Below, piece by piece: positions 51,188-60,283 of a stretch of DNA of 64,000 nt. How positions within the stretch are numbered: the first letter of the stretch is position 1; the number at the start of each line of letters is the position of its first letter. The notes under the pieces are model-generated. The model made no database searches. It saw only the letters and a program-made list of their open reading frames with translations, and had not been told where the DNA came from. The DNA comes from an uncultured Succinivibrionaceae bacterium. Its GTDB lineage: Bacteria > Pseudomonadota > Gammaproteobacteria > Enterobacterales > Succinivibrionaceae. The DNA is taken from the NCBI GenBank assembly GCA_944393045.1, contig CALXYT010000001.1, positions 106,734 to 170,733 of the forward strand. The letters are read 5' to 3'. Made by a program: the position numbers and the translations under genes.

Positions 51188-51862
51188 ATGCTTATTGATG
51201 TAGTGATACCAGCCGCTGGTATTGGTAAAAGAATGGGAGCGACTATTCCCAAGCAATACTTAATGCTAGATGATGCTACAATTATTGAGCATACAATCAA
51301 TAAGTTTACTACTTTACCTTTTGTGAATAACATAGTGGTAGTATTAGATAAAGACGATGCTTTTTTTAGTAAATTAAAGTTTAATATTAAAAAAATAGTA
51401 ATAGCGCAAGGTGGTAAAGAACGAGCTGATAGTGTGTTAAATGGCTTAGCTATTACTACTACGGAATTTGTGTTAGTGCATGATGCAGCTCGTCCTTTAG
51501 TTAATAAAGAAGATATCATTAAATTAGTCCAAGAGGCTTCAACTGATGATGGGGGCATTTTAGCTGTTAAGGTAGCCGATACTCTTAAAGAAGGTGGAGC
51601 TAATAGAGAAATTGTTGCAACAAGGCCTAGAGATAATTTATATCGCGCCTTAACACCACAGTATTTTAAACGCCAATTACTAATTAATGCCTATCAGGAA
51701 GCTAATAAAAAAGGTCTTATCTTAACAGATGATGCCTCAGCTATGGAGTTAAGTGGATTTAGTCCAAAGCTTGTATTAGGAAGCTCACTTAATATAAAAA
51801 TTACCGAGCCTGATGATTTAATTTTAGCAAGAATGATTATTAAGGCACAAGGTCTTAATTAG
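51188..51862 (+). CDS. ispD: 2-C-methyl-D-erythritol 4-phosphate cytidylyltransferase
   Basis: A 224-residue IspD with VVIPAAGIGKRMG and PKQYLML at the start, VLVHDAARPLV and TDDASAMEL further on. It attaches CMP to methylerythritol phosphate in the non-mevalonate isoprenoid pathway. It follows ftsB and precedes ispF, the E. coli order. The start ATG 51188 has no strong ribosome site but is coupled to ftsB. Confidence 0.95.
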   Translation: MLIDVVIPAAGIGKRMGATIPKQYLMLDDATIIEHTINKFTTLPFVNNIVVVLDKDDAFFSKLKFNIKKIVIAQGGKERADSVLNGLAITTTEFVLVHDAARPLVNKEDIIKLVQEASTDDGGILAVKVADTLKEGGANREIVATRPRDNLYRALTPQYFKRQLLINAYQEANKKGLILTDDASAMELSGFSPKLVLGSSLNIKITEPDDLILARMIIKAQGLN

Positions 51863-51896
51863 AACTAAAAGTAGCAAGATTATTAAAGGAATAAAG

Positions 51897-52376
51897 ATGT
51901 TTAGAGTAGGATATGGTTATGATGTTCACAAGTTTGGTGGAAAGGGGCCTATTACCCTAGGGGGAGAGAAAATTGATTATCCTCAAGGGGTAATTGCGCA
52001 TTCTGATGGTGATGTACTAATTCATGCACTATGCGATGCTATTTTAGGGGCGTCAGGTCTAGGTGATATTGGGGAGTTATATCCTGATACTGATGATGCT
52101 TTTTTAAATATTGATAGCAGAATTTTATTGCGTGATACTTTTAAGCGTATTACTAAGGAAGGTTATAAAATATCAAATGTTGACATTACCGTCATGGCTC
52201 AAGCCCCAAAGCTTCTACCACATAAAGAGAAAATGCGTAGTAATTTAGCTCAGGATTTAAATTTACCACTAAACGCAGTTAATATAAAAGCCACCACTAC
52301 TGAAGGATTAGGTTTTGTGGGACGTAAAGAAGGTATTGCTGCAAGTGCTACGGCTTTAATATACGATGATAAATAG
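51897..52376 (+). CDS. ispF: 2-C-methyl-D-erythritol 2,4-cyclodiphosphate synthase
   Basis: A 159-residue IspF, identical in length to E. coli. Zinc ligands are seen in GYDVHKF (Asp and His) and in AHSDGDVLIH (His). It cyclises the CDP-methylerythritol phosphate intermediate. AAGGA precedes the ATG. It overlaps the start of surE by 11 bases; in E. coli truD lies between, and is absent here. Confidence 0.95.
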   Translation: MFRVGYGYDVHKFGGKGPITLGGEKIDYPQGVIAHSDGDVLIHALCDAILGASGLGDIGELYPDTDDAFLNIDSRILLRDTFKRITKEGYKISNVDITVMAQAPKLLPHKEKMRSNLAQDLNLPLNAVNIKATTTEGLGFVGRKEGIAASATALIYDDK

Positions 52377-53130
52377 AATTTTAATATCCAATGATGACGG
52401 TGTCTATGCCGAAGGAATTAATACGCTTTACGATGTTATAAGTAAAGATTATCCTGATACCTTTGTCATAGCACCAGATCGAAATCAAAGTGCTGCAAGT
52501 CATTCTCTTACTTTAGAAAATCCTTTACGAGTTCAAAAAATCAATAAACCCAAGTTTATTGCAGTAAAAGGAACTCCTACAGATAGTGTTTATCTAGGTA
52601 TAAATCAATTACTTAATCCGAGGCCTGATATTGTGATTTCAGGCATTAATCATGGAGCGAATTTAGGTGATGATGTAATTTATTCTGGTACTGTGGCAGC
52701 TGCTACCATGGGGAGAAACTTAAAGTATCCTGCTATTGCTGTGTCACTTTGTGGCTCAACACATTTTATGACAGCTGCTAGATTTACCTTAAAACTATTA
52801 GAGATGATTGAGTGTTGCCCAATAAAACGCCAGCAGTTATTAAATGTAAATGTTCCTGATATTGAATATGGTAGAGTAAAAGGAATTATGGTAACTCGCC
52901 TTGGGGCTAGAGAAGAGGCACAAAGCGTAATTGTGGATAAGGATGTACGAGGTCAATTTATGTATTGGGTAGGTCCTCAAGGGAAGGTTCGTGATAGTAA
53001 AGAAGGATCCGACTTTTGGGCGATAGAACATGATTATGTTTCTGTTACGCCACTACATATTGATTTAACTTCTTATGCTTCAATGGATGATTTATATTGT
53101 TGGGTAGATAGAATTACTGCCGAATTCTAA
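52366..53130 (+). CDS. surE: 5'-nucleotidase SurE
   Basis: A 254-residue SurE with ISNDDGVYAEGI (metal-binding DD), APDRNQSAASHSL and SGINHGANLG. It is a metal-dependent phosphatase of nucleotides and polyphosphate-type substrates. The ATG at 52366 lies inside the end of ispF in another frame, so it is translationally coupled. In E. coli pcm follows; here a YqaA-like gene does. Confidence 0.94.
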   Translation: MINRILISNDDGVYAEGINTLYDVISKDYPDTFVIAPDRNQSAASHSLTLENPLRVQKINKPKFIAVKGTPTDSVYLGINQLLNPRPDIVISGINHGANLGDDVIYSGTVAAATMGRNLKYPAIAVSLCGSTHFMTAARFTLKLLEMIECCPIKRQQLLNVNVPDIEYGRVKGIMVTRLGAREEAQSVIVDKDVRGQFMYWVGPQGKVRDSKEGSDFWAIEHDYVSVTPLHIDLTSYASMDDLYCWVDRITAEF

Positions 53131-53274
53131 AATATTTGCTACTAAAAGTAGGTAATTGTTTAAAAAATGCACAAGGCGTGTTAAAATTTATTAGGTAACT
53201 TTAGTAATTTTTTAAAAATGCGCCTTAAAATATAATTATTAGCAATGATTTCATTCAAGTTTTTGGAGTATTAA

Positions 53275-53898
53275 ATGAATTTTTTTGCCAAGATATACGA
53301 TGGTTGTATTAGTTTATCAGCTCATCCTAAAGCAACATATTATTTAACTGCTAATAGCTTTATCGAGTCCATTTTTTGGCCGATACCTGTGGATGTAATG
53401 CTAGCACCAATGTGCTTAGCTAAGCCTCATAAAAGTTTATTATATGCATTCTATGCAACTGTGGCATCGGTGCTTGGGGCAGTAATAGCTTATTATTTAG
53501 GTTATTACCTTTATGATCCATACATTGCTAACATTGTTGCTAAATTACATTATGAGGCAACAATAGCTGAGGTTAGTGCTTATTTAAAGGAATGGGGCGT
53601 GGTATTTATTCTTATAGGTTCTTTTACGCCGTTACCTTACAAGATTTCAGCGATATGCGCAGGATTGATTGCCTCGCAGCAAGTTGCTAATGGTTTAGGA
53701 GCAGGGCAATTACATATTATTTGGTTTGTTATTGTCTCTTTCTTTGGTAGGGGATTGCGCTTTTTCTTAATAGCAGTGTTAATAATGTTAGGTGGAGAAA
53801 AGTTAGAGCAAAAGATTCGTAAATATATTGATATTCTTGGCTGGCTATGCATTATATTAGTAGTAGGACTAACTATTTGGTATTTTATTTCTAAGTAG
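53275..53898 (+). CDS. yqaA: YqaA/DedA-related membrane protein (VTT domain)
   Basis: A 207-residue membrane protein with about four segments. FIESIFWPIPVDVMLAP and IGSFTPLPYKISAICAG fit the VTT (SNARE-associated) group in its YqaA branch. DedA-family members influence proton motive force and undecaprenyl-phosphate handling; YqaA itself is not assigned. It lies where pcm is usual between surE and nlpD. Confidence 0.82.
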   Translation: MNFFAKIYDGCISLSAHPKATYYLTANSFIESIFWPIPVDVMLAPMCLAKPHKSLLYAFYATVASVLGAVIAYYLGYYLYDPYIANIVAKLHYEATIAEVSAYLKEWGVVFILIGSFTPLPYKISAICAGLIASQQVANGLGAGQLHIIWFVIVSFFGRGLRFFLIAVLIMLGGEKLEQKIRKYIDILGWLCIILVVGLTIWYFISK

Positions 53899-53927
53899 TT
53901 GCTTAAGTAGCTTTGTGGGGTTGTAAT

Positions 53928-55016
53928 TTGGGGTGTTTAAGTAAAAAGGTAGTACTTTTTATATGTGTTTTTCATACCTTATTAGTAGGGTGTGCTACTT
54001 CGGCACGACCTTCTTATTCTACTTATGCCTTAACAACAGTTGCTGCTAATCCCTCTAAGCAACCTAAACCATATAAAGCTCCTAAAAAGGGATATCGCCC
54101 AAGTACTTTGCAAGTAAAAAGTAATTACTATACTGTGAAACGTGGAGATACTGCCTATTCCATCGCTTTTGAGCACAATATTGATTTTAAGTTATTTGTG
54201 CGTATCAATCGCATATCCTCACCATATACCATTGTGGTAGGGGATAAGTTAGTGGTAAATCCAAAAATATCAGGTTATGAATTTTGTGAGGTAAAACCTG
54301 GTGATACAGTTTATAGCCTTTCTAAAAAATATGGTTATTCTGTTAAAGCTTTTAGAAATCTTAATGGTATAGGAGCAAGTAATATTATTACCGTTGGTGA
54401 TGTTTTAATTGTAGGTAATAAAAATGCTCAATATAAAAAAGTCCAAAATGAGCAACCAAAACAAAATTATGTAGCTGTTAGTAAGTCATCAGCTCCGGCA
54501 GTCGTTACTAGCAAAGTAACTAAACCTTCCATTATGACTACTGCTAAAAAAACTAGTAAATCTTATGCTAAGAGGACTACTACACCTAAAAATAAAACCT
54601 CTAGTAGTAAAAGCAATAAAAGCATGATCGCTCGTAATAGTAGTAGGATTAAATGGCAGTGGCCAAATAATGGCACTATTATTGAGCCTTTTAGTGTAGG
54701 GGAGCGTGGCAATAAAGGCATTGATATTGGGGGGAGAAGAGGTAATGAAATAAAAAGTGCTGCTGATGGTAAGATTGTTTATGCAGGTAATGCGTTACGA
54801 GGATATGGTAATTTAATTATTATTAACCATAATGATGATTATCTATCAGCATATGCACATAATGATGATATCTTAGTTAAAGAAGGTCAGCAGGTAAAAG
54901 CTGGTGAGACAATTGCTCGCATGGGTGATACTGATGCAAGTAGTGTAAGATTACATTTTGAGATTCGTTATCGTGGTGAATCGGTAAATCCTGTAAAATA
55001 TTTGCCACGCCGTTAA
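53928..55016 (+). CDS. nlpD: Murein hydrolase activator lipoprotein NlpD
   Basis: About 362 residues from TTG 53928; TTG 53913 would add five residues. The lipobox is LLVGC. Two LysM modules (YTVKRGDTAYSIA and VKPGDTVYSLSKK) are followed by a basic linker and a LytM domain. The LytM domain has GNKGIDIG and RLHFEIRYRGESVNP, lacking the metal-binding His of active peptidases, as E. coli NlpD also does. NlpD activates the amidase AmiC at division. In E. coli rpoS follows directly; here mutS converges instead, with only 38 bases between. Confidence 0.9.
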   Translation: MGCLSKKVVLFICVFHTLLVGCATSARPSYSTYALTTVAANPSKQPKPYKAPKKGYRPSTLQVKSNYYTVKRGDTAYSIAFEHNIDFKLFVRINRISSPYTIVVGDKLVVNPKISGYEFCEVKPGDTVYSLSKKYGYSVKAFRNLNGIGASNIITVGDVLIVGNKNAQYKKVQNEQPKQNYVAVSKSSAPAVVTSKVTKPSIMTTAKKTSKSYAKRTTTPKNKTSSSKSNKSMIARNSSRIKWQWPNNGTIIEPFSVGERGNKGIDIGGRRGNEIKSAADGKIVYAGNALRGYGNLIIINHNDDYLSAYAHNDDILVKEGQQVKAGETIARMGDTDASSVRLHFEIRYRGESVNPVKYLPRR

Positions 55017-55046
55017 AAAGCCATATCAAGGTAGATATGGCTTTTT
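55015..55046. terminator. Bidirectional terminator between nlpD and mutS
   Basis: AAAAAGCCATATC (55015-55027) and GATATGGCTTTTT (55034-55046) form a perfect 13-base stem, usable from both strands. It overlaps the nlpD stop. Confidence 0.9.
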
Positions 55047-55054
55047 AAATAGAA

Positions 55055-57613
55055 TTAAAGGTATTTTGCCTTATCATGTAAATCGTAGATAATATCAAGA
55101 GCTTCACGAGCTGTAAGATTATCAGGTTTAATATTAGCAAGCGTTTTACACATCTCTCGGAGCATGGCAAGCTCACTTTGATTTATTTCATCAGTATTTA
55201 CCATTTGGTTATTTGGAGCAATGGAGCCAAGCATTTCTTTCATGCGTTTGCGTGCAAGATTTATTACCTCACGAGGCACTCCAGCAAGAGCTGCAACCTC
55301 AAGACCATAACTACTTTGCGCAGGCCCCTCTTCTACATTATGAAGAAATGCGACAGTATCGTTTGATTTAATCGCTCCAAAATGCACATTACTAATGCGT
55401 TTAGTAATATTTGGTAGTTCAGTAAGCTCAAAGTAATGGGTTGAAAATAAAGTATAAGAATTTATTTTGTCAGCTAAGTTTTCAGCTACTGCCCACGCTA
55501 AGCTCATACCATCAGAGGTTGAGGTACCACGCCCAATTTCATCCATAAGCACTAAACTATTTTTTGTGGCATTATGTAAAATTAACGAGGTTTCCGTCAT
55601 CTCCACCATAAAGGTAGAACGTCCTGAGGCAAGGTCATCATTAGCCCCAATTCTAGTATAGATAGCATCAATATAAGGTATTTGTGCATTTTTCGCTGGC
55701 ACAAAGCTTCCTGCATAGGCCATAATGGTAATAAGCGCAACCTGGCGCATATAAGTTGATTTACCCCCCATGTTTGGTCCTGTTATTAATAGCATTTTTT
55801 TATCAGTATCTAAGGTAATGTCATTGGCGATAAATGGCTCTTTGGAGACTTGTTCTATTACAGGATGCCTTCCTTGCATGATTGTTAAATTAGTAGCGCT
55901 AAAGCTTGGACGTACATAATTATTTTCTGCAGCTACCCTGGCAAATGAAATAAGCATATCAAGATTAGCAAGATTGCGTGCTAATTGCATTAAACCTTTA
56001 AGATATGTGAATATTTTATCAATTAGCTTATCATAGAGGTCTTTTTCTAGAGCCAAGGCATTACTTTTAGCTGATAGTATTTTATCCTCATACTCTTTAA
56101 GTTCATTAGTAATAAAGCGTTCATTATTTTTTAAGGTTTGTCGCCTAATATAATCAGCAGGAACGTCATTAGCATAAGATTTACTAACTTCAATATAAAA
56201 CCCTGAAACACGATTGTAATTAACTCGTAAGTTTGGAATGTTAGTGCGTTTCTTTTCGCGTTCTTCTATTTCAAGGAGAATATTTTGAGCTCCTAAGGAA
56301 AGCTCACGCAGTTCATCAAGTTCTGCATTATAGCCATCGTTAATTACCCCTCCATCGCGAATTACTACTGGAGGATTAGGGTAGATAGCTTTAATTAGTA
56401 AGTTTGCAAGGTCTGGAAAACTTTCTAGTTTTTTAGCATAGGAATCTAATAATGGACTTGAAGATAATTGCTCTTGCAAGCAAGGAATCATTACTAAAGT
56501 CTGTCTAATCTTACATAAATCACGAGGCCTTACATTGCGTAAGGCAAGTCTTGCAGTAATGCGTTCTAAATCACCAGATTCTTGTAATAAACTAGAAAGC
56601 GAGTTTAAATCAAAAACTTGCAATAGGGCATCTATTAAATCTTGACGCTCAGATATGATATCTTTATTAAGAGTCGGCTGCACAATAGTACGTTGTAATA
56701 GGCGAGACCCCATAGGTGTTGAGGTTCTATCAAGCACCATAGCTAAGGTATTTTCTCTTGTGCCGTGTAAGTTTTGGAGGAGTTCTAAGTTTTTTAAGGT
56801 ATTAGCATCTAACTTAATATAATCTTGTGGGTTTTCAAGTTTTAAGGAGGTAATATGTATTAAGTTAGTTTTTTGGGTTTCCCTAACATAGTTTAATAAT
56901 GCCCCAGCAGCACTAATACCCATCATGATATTAGTTAACCCGAAACCTGCTAAATCTTTAGTTTTAAAATGCTTACATAATGTTTTATAGCACGTATCAA
57001 AATCATATTCCCAAATAGGGCGTTTTCTGATCCCTACAAATTGGGCAATATTATTTAAATAGGAGGTATCTTCACAATAAAGAAGCTCTGATGGTTTAAT
57101 ACGTAATAATATTGTCTCAATATCATTAAAGTCTGATGATTCATAACAATAAAAATCGCCATTACTCATATTTAAGTAACTAAGCCCAATAGTTAATTGG
57201 TCATTATTGATAGAGGCAATAAAATTATCTTTGCGTTCAGGTAATAGCAATTCATCAGTAACAGTCCCAGGAGTAATAATGCGTGTTACTTTACGTTCAA
57301 CTAATCCTTTGGCTAATTTTGGGTCACCAATTTGTTCACAAATAACAGCACTTTGTCCCTTGCTAATAAGTTTTACTAAATAGTTATCAATAGCATGAAA
57401 GGGGACACCTGCCATAGGAATAGGTTCTCCGTTATTAGTACCTCTTTTTGTTAAGGTAATATCTAATAAATTGGCAGCTTTTACAGCATCATCAAAAAAA
57501 GTTTCGTAAAAATCGCCCATGCGAAAGAGCACGATAGTATCTGGGTATTCACTTTTAACTTTTAAGTACTGCTGCATTAAAGGGGTTGTGTTATTATTTT
57601 CGTTAATAGCCAT
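55055..57613 (-). CDS. mutS: DNA mismatch repair protein MutS
   Basis: An 852-residue MutS from ATG 57613; a TTG seven codons upstream gives no family similarity. The mismatch-binding FRMGDFYETFFDDA (Phe-x-Glu) is intact, and the ATPase has TGPNMGGKSTYMRQ and STFMVEMTET. It recognises base mismatches. In E. coli it lies close to rpoS and pncC; here pncC follows divergently. Confidence 0.96.
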   Translation of the reverse strand: MAINENNNTTPLMQQYLKVKSEYPDTIVLFRMGDFYETFFDDAVKAANLLDITLTKRGTNNGEPIPMAGVPFHAIDNYLVKLISKGQSAVICEQIGDPKLAKGLVERKVTRIITPGTVTDELLLPERKDNFIASINNDQLTIGLSYLNMSNGDFYCYESSDFNDIETILLRIKPSELLYCEDTSYLNNIAQFVGIRKRPIWEYDFDTCYKTLCKHFKTKDLAGFGLTNIMMGISAAGALLNYVRETQKTNLIHITSLKLENPQDYIKLDANTLKNLELLQNLHGTRENTLAMVLDRTSTPMGSRLLQRTIVQPTLNKDIISERQDLIDALLQVFDLNSLSSLLQESGDLERITARLALRNVRPRDLCKIRQTLVMIPCLQEQLSSSPLLDSYAKKLESFPDLANLLIKAIYPNPPVVIRDGGVINDGYNAELDELRELSLGAQNILLEIEEREKKRTNIPNLRVNYNRVSGFYIEVSKSYANDVPADYIRRQTLKNNERFITNELKEYEDKILSAKSNALALEKDLYDKLIDKIFTYLKGLMQLARNLANLDMLISFARVAAENNYVRPSFSATNLTIMQGRHPVIEQVSKEPFIANDITLDTDKKMLLITGPNMGGKSTYMRQVALITIMAYAGSFVPAKNAQIPYIDAIYTRIGANDDLASGRSTFMVEMTETSLILHNATKNSLVLMDEIGRGTSTSDGMSLAWAVAENLADKINSYTLFSTHYFELTELPNITKRISNVHFGAIKSNDTVAFLHNVEEGPAQSSYGLEVAALAGVPREVINLARKRMKEMLGSIAPNNQMVNTDEINQSELAMLREMCKTLANIKPDNLTAREALDIIYDLHDKAKYL

Positions 57614-57752
57614 GATATTTGAATAAGTACCCAAGAAATGAATTAGTTGACAAGGTACAAGTTTAGAAAAAGCACTTGTAATAGCTTATGGCAATATTAT
57701 AACAATTTTTTGTAAAATTGCTAAAGTAAGAATAATTAAAGGAATGATGATA

Positions 57753-58247
57753 ATGGCAAGAATTGAAGAACTTATTTTTATTGAGGCAAGGTCTTTAGGC
57801 GAAAAGTTAAAAGCAACTAAAGGTGTGGTGGCAACAGCTGAATCATGCACAGCCGGTTTAATCTCAGGTGCTATTACCGATGTTGCTAATTCCTCAGCTT
57901 GGTTTGATCGTGGTTTTGTAACTTATACTAATAGATCTAAAATGGAAATGCTTGGTGTTAAGGAAGAAACACTAGAGCAATTTGGCGCAGTGAGTGAAGA
58001 AACTGTGAAAGAAATGTCATTAGGGGGATTAAAAAATTCACAAGCAAATTACTCAATTGCTGTAAGTGGTATAGCAGGACCTACTGGCGCTACACCTGAT
58101 AAGCCTTTAGGAACGGTATGGTTTGCCTTTGCGCATGATGATAAAGTAATTTATACTCTAAAAATGGTTTTTAGTGGTGATAGAAAAGAAGTTCGTAACC
58201 AAGCTGTTTATACTGCATTAAGTGAGTTAAATAGATTATTGGGTTAA
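57753..58247 (+). CDS. pncC: Nicotinamide-nucleotide amidase / CinA C-terminal family
   Basis: A 164-residue CinA-C-type protein from the third of three clustered ATGs, placed nine bases after AAAGGA. It shows VVATAESCTAGLISG and SGIAGPTGATPDKPLGTVWFA. PncC hydrolyses nicotinamide mononucleotide to nicotinate mononucleotide. It lies upstream of recA, the E. coli order. Confidence 0.92.
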   Translation: MARIEELIFIEARSLGEKLKATKGVVATAESCTAGLISGAITDVANSSAWFDRGFVTYTNRSKMEMLGVKEETLEQFGAVSEETVKEMSLGGLKNSQANYSIAVSGIAGPTGATPDKPLGTVWFAFAHDDKVIYTLKMVFSGDRKEVRNQAVYTALSELNRLLG

Positions 58248-58304
58248 ATGGCGTGATTTGAATATAAAAATTTTCAGACGGCAAATAAAAAGTATACATA
58301 ACTA

Positions 58305-58333
58305 TTGCAAAATATATTTTTTGAAACTATAAT
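58305..58333 (+). promoter_or_regulatory. Promoter of recA, without a visible LexA box
   Basis: TTGCAA (58305-58310) and TATAAT (58328-58333) lie 17 bases apart, about 30 bases before the recA ATG. I find no E. coli-type LexA box (CTG-N10-CAG) across 58248-58364. That is a negative by eye, not a search. Confidence 0.65.
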
Positions 58334-58364
58334 ACCCTCATTACATTAAGAAAAGGGAAAAATA

Positions 58365-59480
58365 ATGGCTCAAGTAAAGAATCAACAAACAGAGAAAGCA
58401 AAAGCTCTACAAGTAGCATTAGACCAGATTGAAAAGCAATTTGGTAAAGGTTCAATAATGCGCCTTGGGGAAAATAAGGCAATTAATGATATTGAGGCGA
58501 TTTCCACAGGTTCCTTATCATTAGATATTGCTTTAGGTATAGGCGGTTTACCATGTGGGCGTATTATTGAAATTTTTGGTCCAGAATCTTCAGGTAAAAC
58601 TACCTTAACATTAGAATTGATTGCTGAGGCACAGAAAAAAGGTAAGGTATGTGCATTTATCGATGCCGAACATGCTCTTGATCCTGTTTATGCAGCAAAA
58701 CTTTGTGTTAATGTTAATGAACTATATGTTTCTCAGCCTGATACTGGAGAACAAGCGCTAGAAATTTGTGATATGTTAGTGCGCTCAGGTTCTATGGATG
58801 TAGTAATAGTAGACTCTGTAGCAGCTCTTGTGCCAAAGGCTGAAATTGAAGGTGATATGGGTGAATCTCATATGGGGCTACAAGCTCGTTTAATGAGCCA
58901 GGCATTACGTAAACTTACCGGCTCAATTAAGCAAGCCAATTGTATGGTGGTATTTATCAATCAGCTTCGTATGAAGATTGGGGTGATGTTTGGAAATCCT
59001 GAAACTACTACAGGTGGTAATGCTCTTAAGTATTATGCTTCAGTTCGTCTTGATATTAGAAAAGGCTCTCCTGTTAAGCAAGGTGAAGAAGTTATTGGTA
59101 ATGATACTAAAGTTAAAGTTATTAAAAATAAGGTAGCTCCTCCATTTAAGACTGCAGAATTTCAGATTTTTTATGGCAAGGGTATTAGCAAGGAATCTGA
59201 AATTATTGACTTAGGGGTAAAGAATAATATTATCAATAAGTCTGGCGCCTGGTTTGCTTACAAAGGTGAAAAAATCGGGCAGGGGAAGGTAAATGTAATC
59301 AAGTATCTAATTGAACATCCAGAGGTTGCTGATGAAATTGAAATGAAAATTCGTGATATTTACCGCAATAAGGAAGATTATAACGAAGTAGCTGATATTG
59401 GTATAAGTGAGGAACAAGTTCCTGATGACTTTGCTGATGATCCAAATTTGCAGGCAGTAGAAATTCCGGACGACTTATAA
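58365..59480 (+). CDS. recA: Recombinase RecA
   Basis: A 371-residue RecA, slightly longer than E. coli because of the tail. P-loop GPESSGKT, the [11 protein letters not shown] and [24 protein letters not shown], and [26 protein letters not shown] (parts [16 protein letters not shown]) are all intact. The C-terminus is acidic. AAGGGAAAA precedes the ATG. recX follows after a hairpin. Confidence 0.97.
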   Translation: MAQVKNQQTEKAKALQVALDQIEKQFGKGSIMRLGENKAINDIEAISTGSLSLDIALGIGGLPCGRIIEIFGPESSGKTTLTLELIAEAQKKGKVCAFIDAEHALDPVYAAKLCVNVNELYVSQPDTGEQALEICDMLVRSGSMDVVIVDSVAALVPKAEIEGDMGESHMGLQARLMSQALRKLTGSIKQANCMVVFINQLRMKIGVMFGNPETTTGGNALKYYASVRLDIRKGSPVKQGEEVIGNDTKVKVIKNKVAPPFKTAEFQIFYGKGISKESEIIDLGVKNNIINKSGAWFAYKGEKIGQGKVNVIKYLIEHPEVADEIEMKIRDIYRNKEDYNEVADIGISEEQVPDDFADDPNLQAVEIPDDL

Positions 59481-59502
59481 ATAAATTTATCACATTATGG
59501 AG

Positions 59503-59528
59503 AGGTCTAGTTTTAGCTAGGCCTTTTT
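59503..59528 (+). terminator. Hairpin terminator between recA and recX
   Basis: AGGTCTAG (59503-59510) pairs with CTAGGCCT (59517-59524), followed by Ts to 59528, three bases before the recX ATG. recX is likely read by partial read-through, as in E. coli. Confidence 0.75.
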
Positions 59529-59531
59529 GGT

Positions 59532-60002
59532 ATGAATGAAAGCATTAAACGAAAAATAGCTGCGTATTTACTAAGATTGCTGTCGCTTAAGGAATATTCC
59601 ACCAAAGATGTAAGAGCTAAATTAACTACAAAATTTAAAGGTGATGGAGAGCTTATTGAAGAGGTAATTAGTGAGTTTAAAGATGCTAATTATTTATCCG
59701 ATGAGCGTTATGCTAAAATGATTATTAGGCACTATGTTAATAATTTATATGGTCCAAAAAGAATCTATATAGAATGCCTTAAAAGAGAGATAGCAAAGGA
59801 ATCTTTAAATAATTATCTCTTAGAAGAGGAGGTTAATTGGCAAGAGAACGCTTATGAATTAGTGCAAAGACGTTTTTCAAAAGAACTTATGGTTGATAAA
59901 GAACAAAGGCGTAAAGTTCTAGCCTTTTTAGTAAGAAGAGGGTTTTTACTTGATGACGCTATTGGTGCGCTTAAGCGATTTAGGCAAGGAACTGAAGAAT
60001 AG
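59532..60002 (+). CDS. recX: Regulatory protein RecX
   Basis: A 156-residue RecX with LLRLLSLKEYSTKDVRAKL, a helical repeat protein, and the family motif DANYLSDERYAKMIIRHYVNNLYGPKRI by its parts YLSDERYA and YGPKRI. RecX inhibits RecA filaments. It follows recA behind a hairpin and has no visible ribosome site, so low expression is expected. alaS follows with a 280-base gap. Confidence 0.92.
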   Translation: MNESIKRKIAAYLLRLLSLKEYSTKDVRAKLTTKFKGDGELIEEVISEFKDANYLSDERYAKMIIRHYVNNLYGPKRIYIECLKREIAKESLNNYLLEEEVNWQENAYELVQRRFSKELMVDKEQRRKVLAFLVRRGFLLDDAIGALKRFRQGTEE

Positions 60003-60058
60003 TTTACAGCAAGGCTTAATTTTACGCATCGACTAGCGTTGTTTCTTTAGTGCTAGTT

Positions 60059-60088
60059 TTGGCATAAGAAGTTAGATTGTGTTATAAT
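60059..60088 (+). promoter_or_regulatory. Promoter of alaS
   Basis: TTGGCA (60059-60064) and TATAAT (60083-60088) with an 18-base spacer and TG before the -10. The string TGTTATAATTGCC matches the relA promoter exactly. Confidence 0.7.
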
Positions 60089-60283
60089 TGCCGTAGATTA
60101 TTCGAGTAGGTTAGAAACAGACCGAACTTATACGCTTGTGGACTCTTTAAGAAGTTTTTTTGGAGCTTTAAAAGAGGTTGAAGCAAGAAACACTGAACTT
60201 TTTTGGTTAGCAGTGTAGTTTTTAGCATAATGCTTTGTAGTATTAGTAATTTTTTTGCTTAGAGCAAAGTTTTAAGGTTTTAT
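60089..60283 (+). promoter_or_regulatory. Long structured leader of alaS
   Basis: About 190 bases lie between the alaS promoter and its ATG. A hairpin ACACTG (60190-60195) with CAGTGT (60211-60216) is followed by AGTTTTT, resembling an attenuator. A possible ten-codon frame at 60229 contains only one Ala codon, so a leader peptide of Ala codons is not supported. The role is unknown. Confidence 0.4.

Noticed and set aside
60229..60261. Leader peptide for alaS attenuation
   Set aside because: The ten-codon frame has a single Ala codon and no ribosome site.
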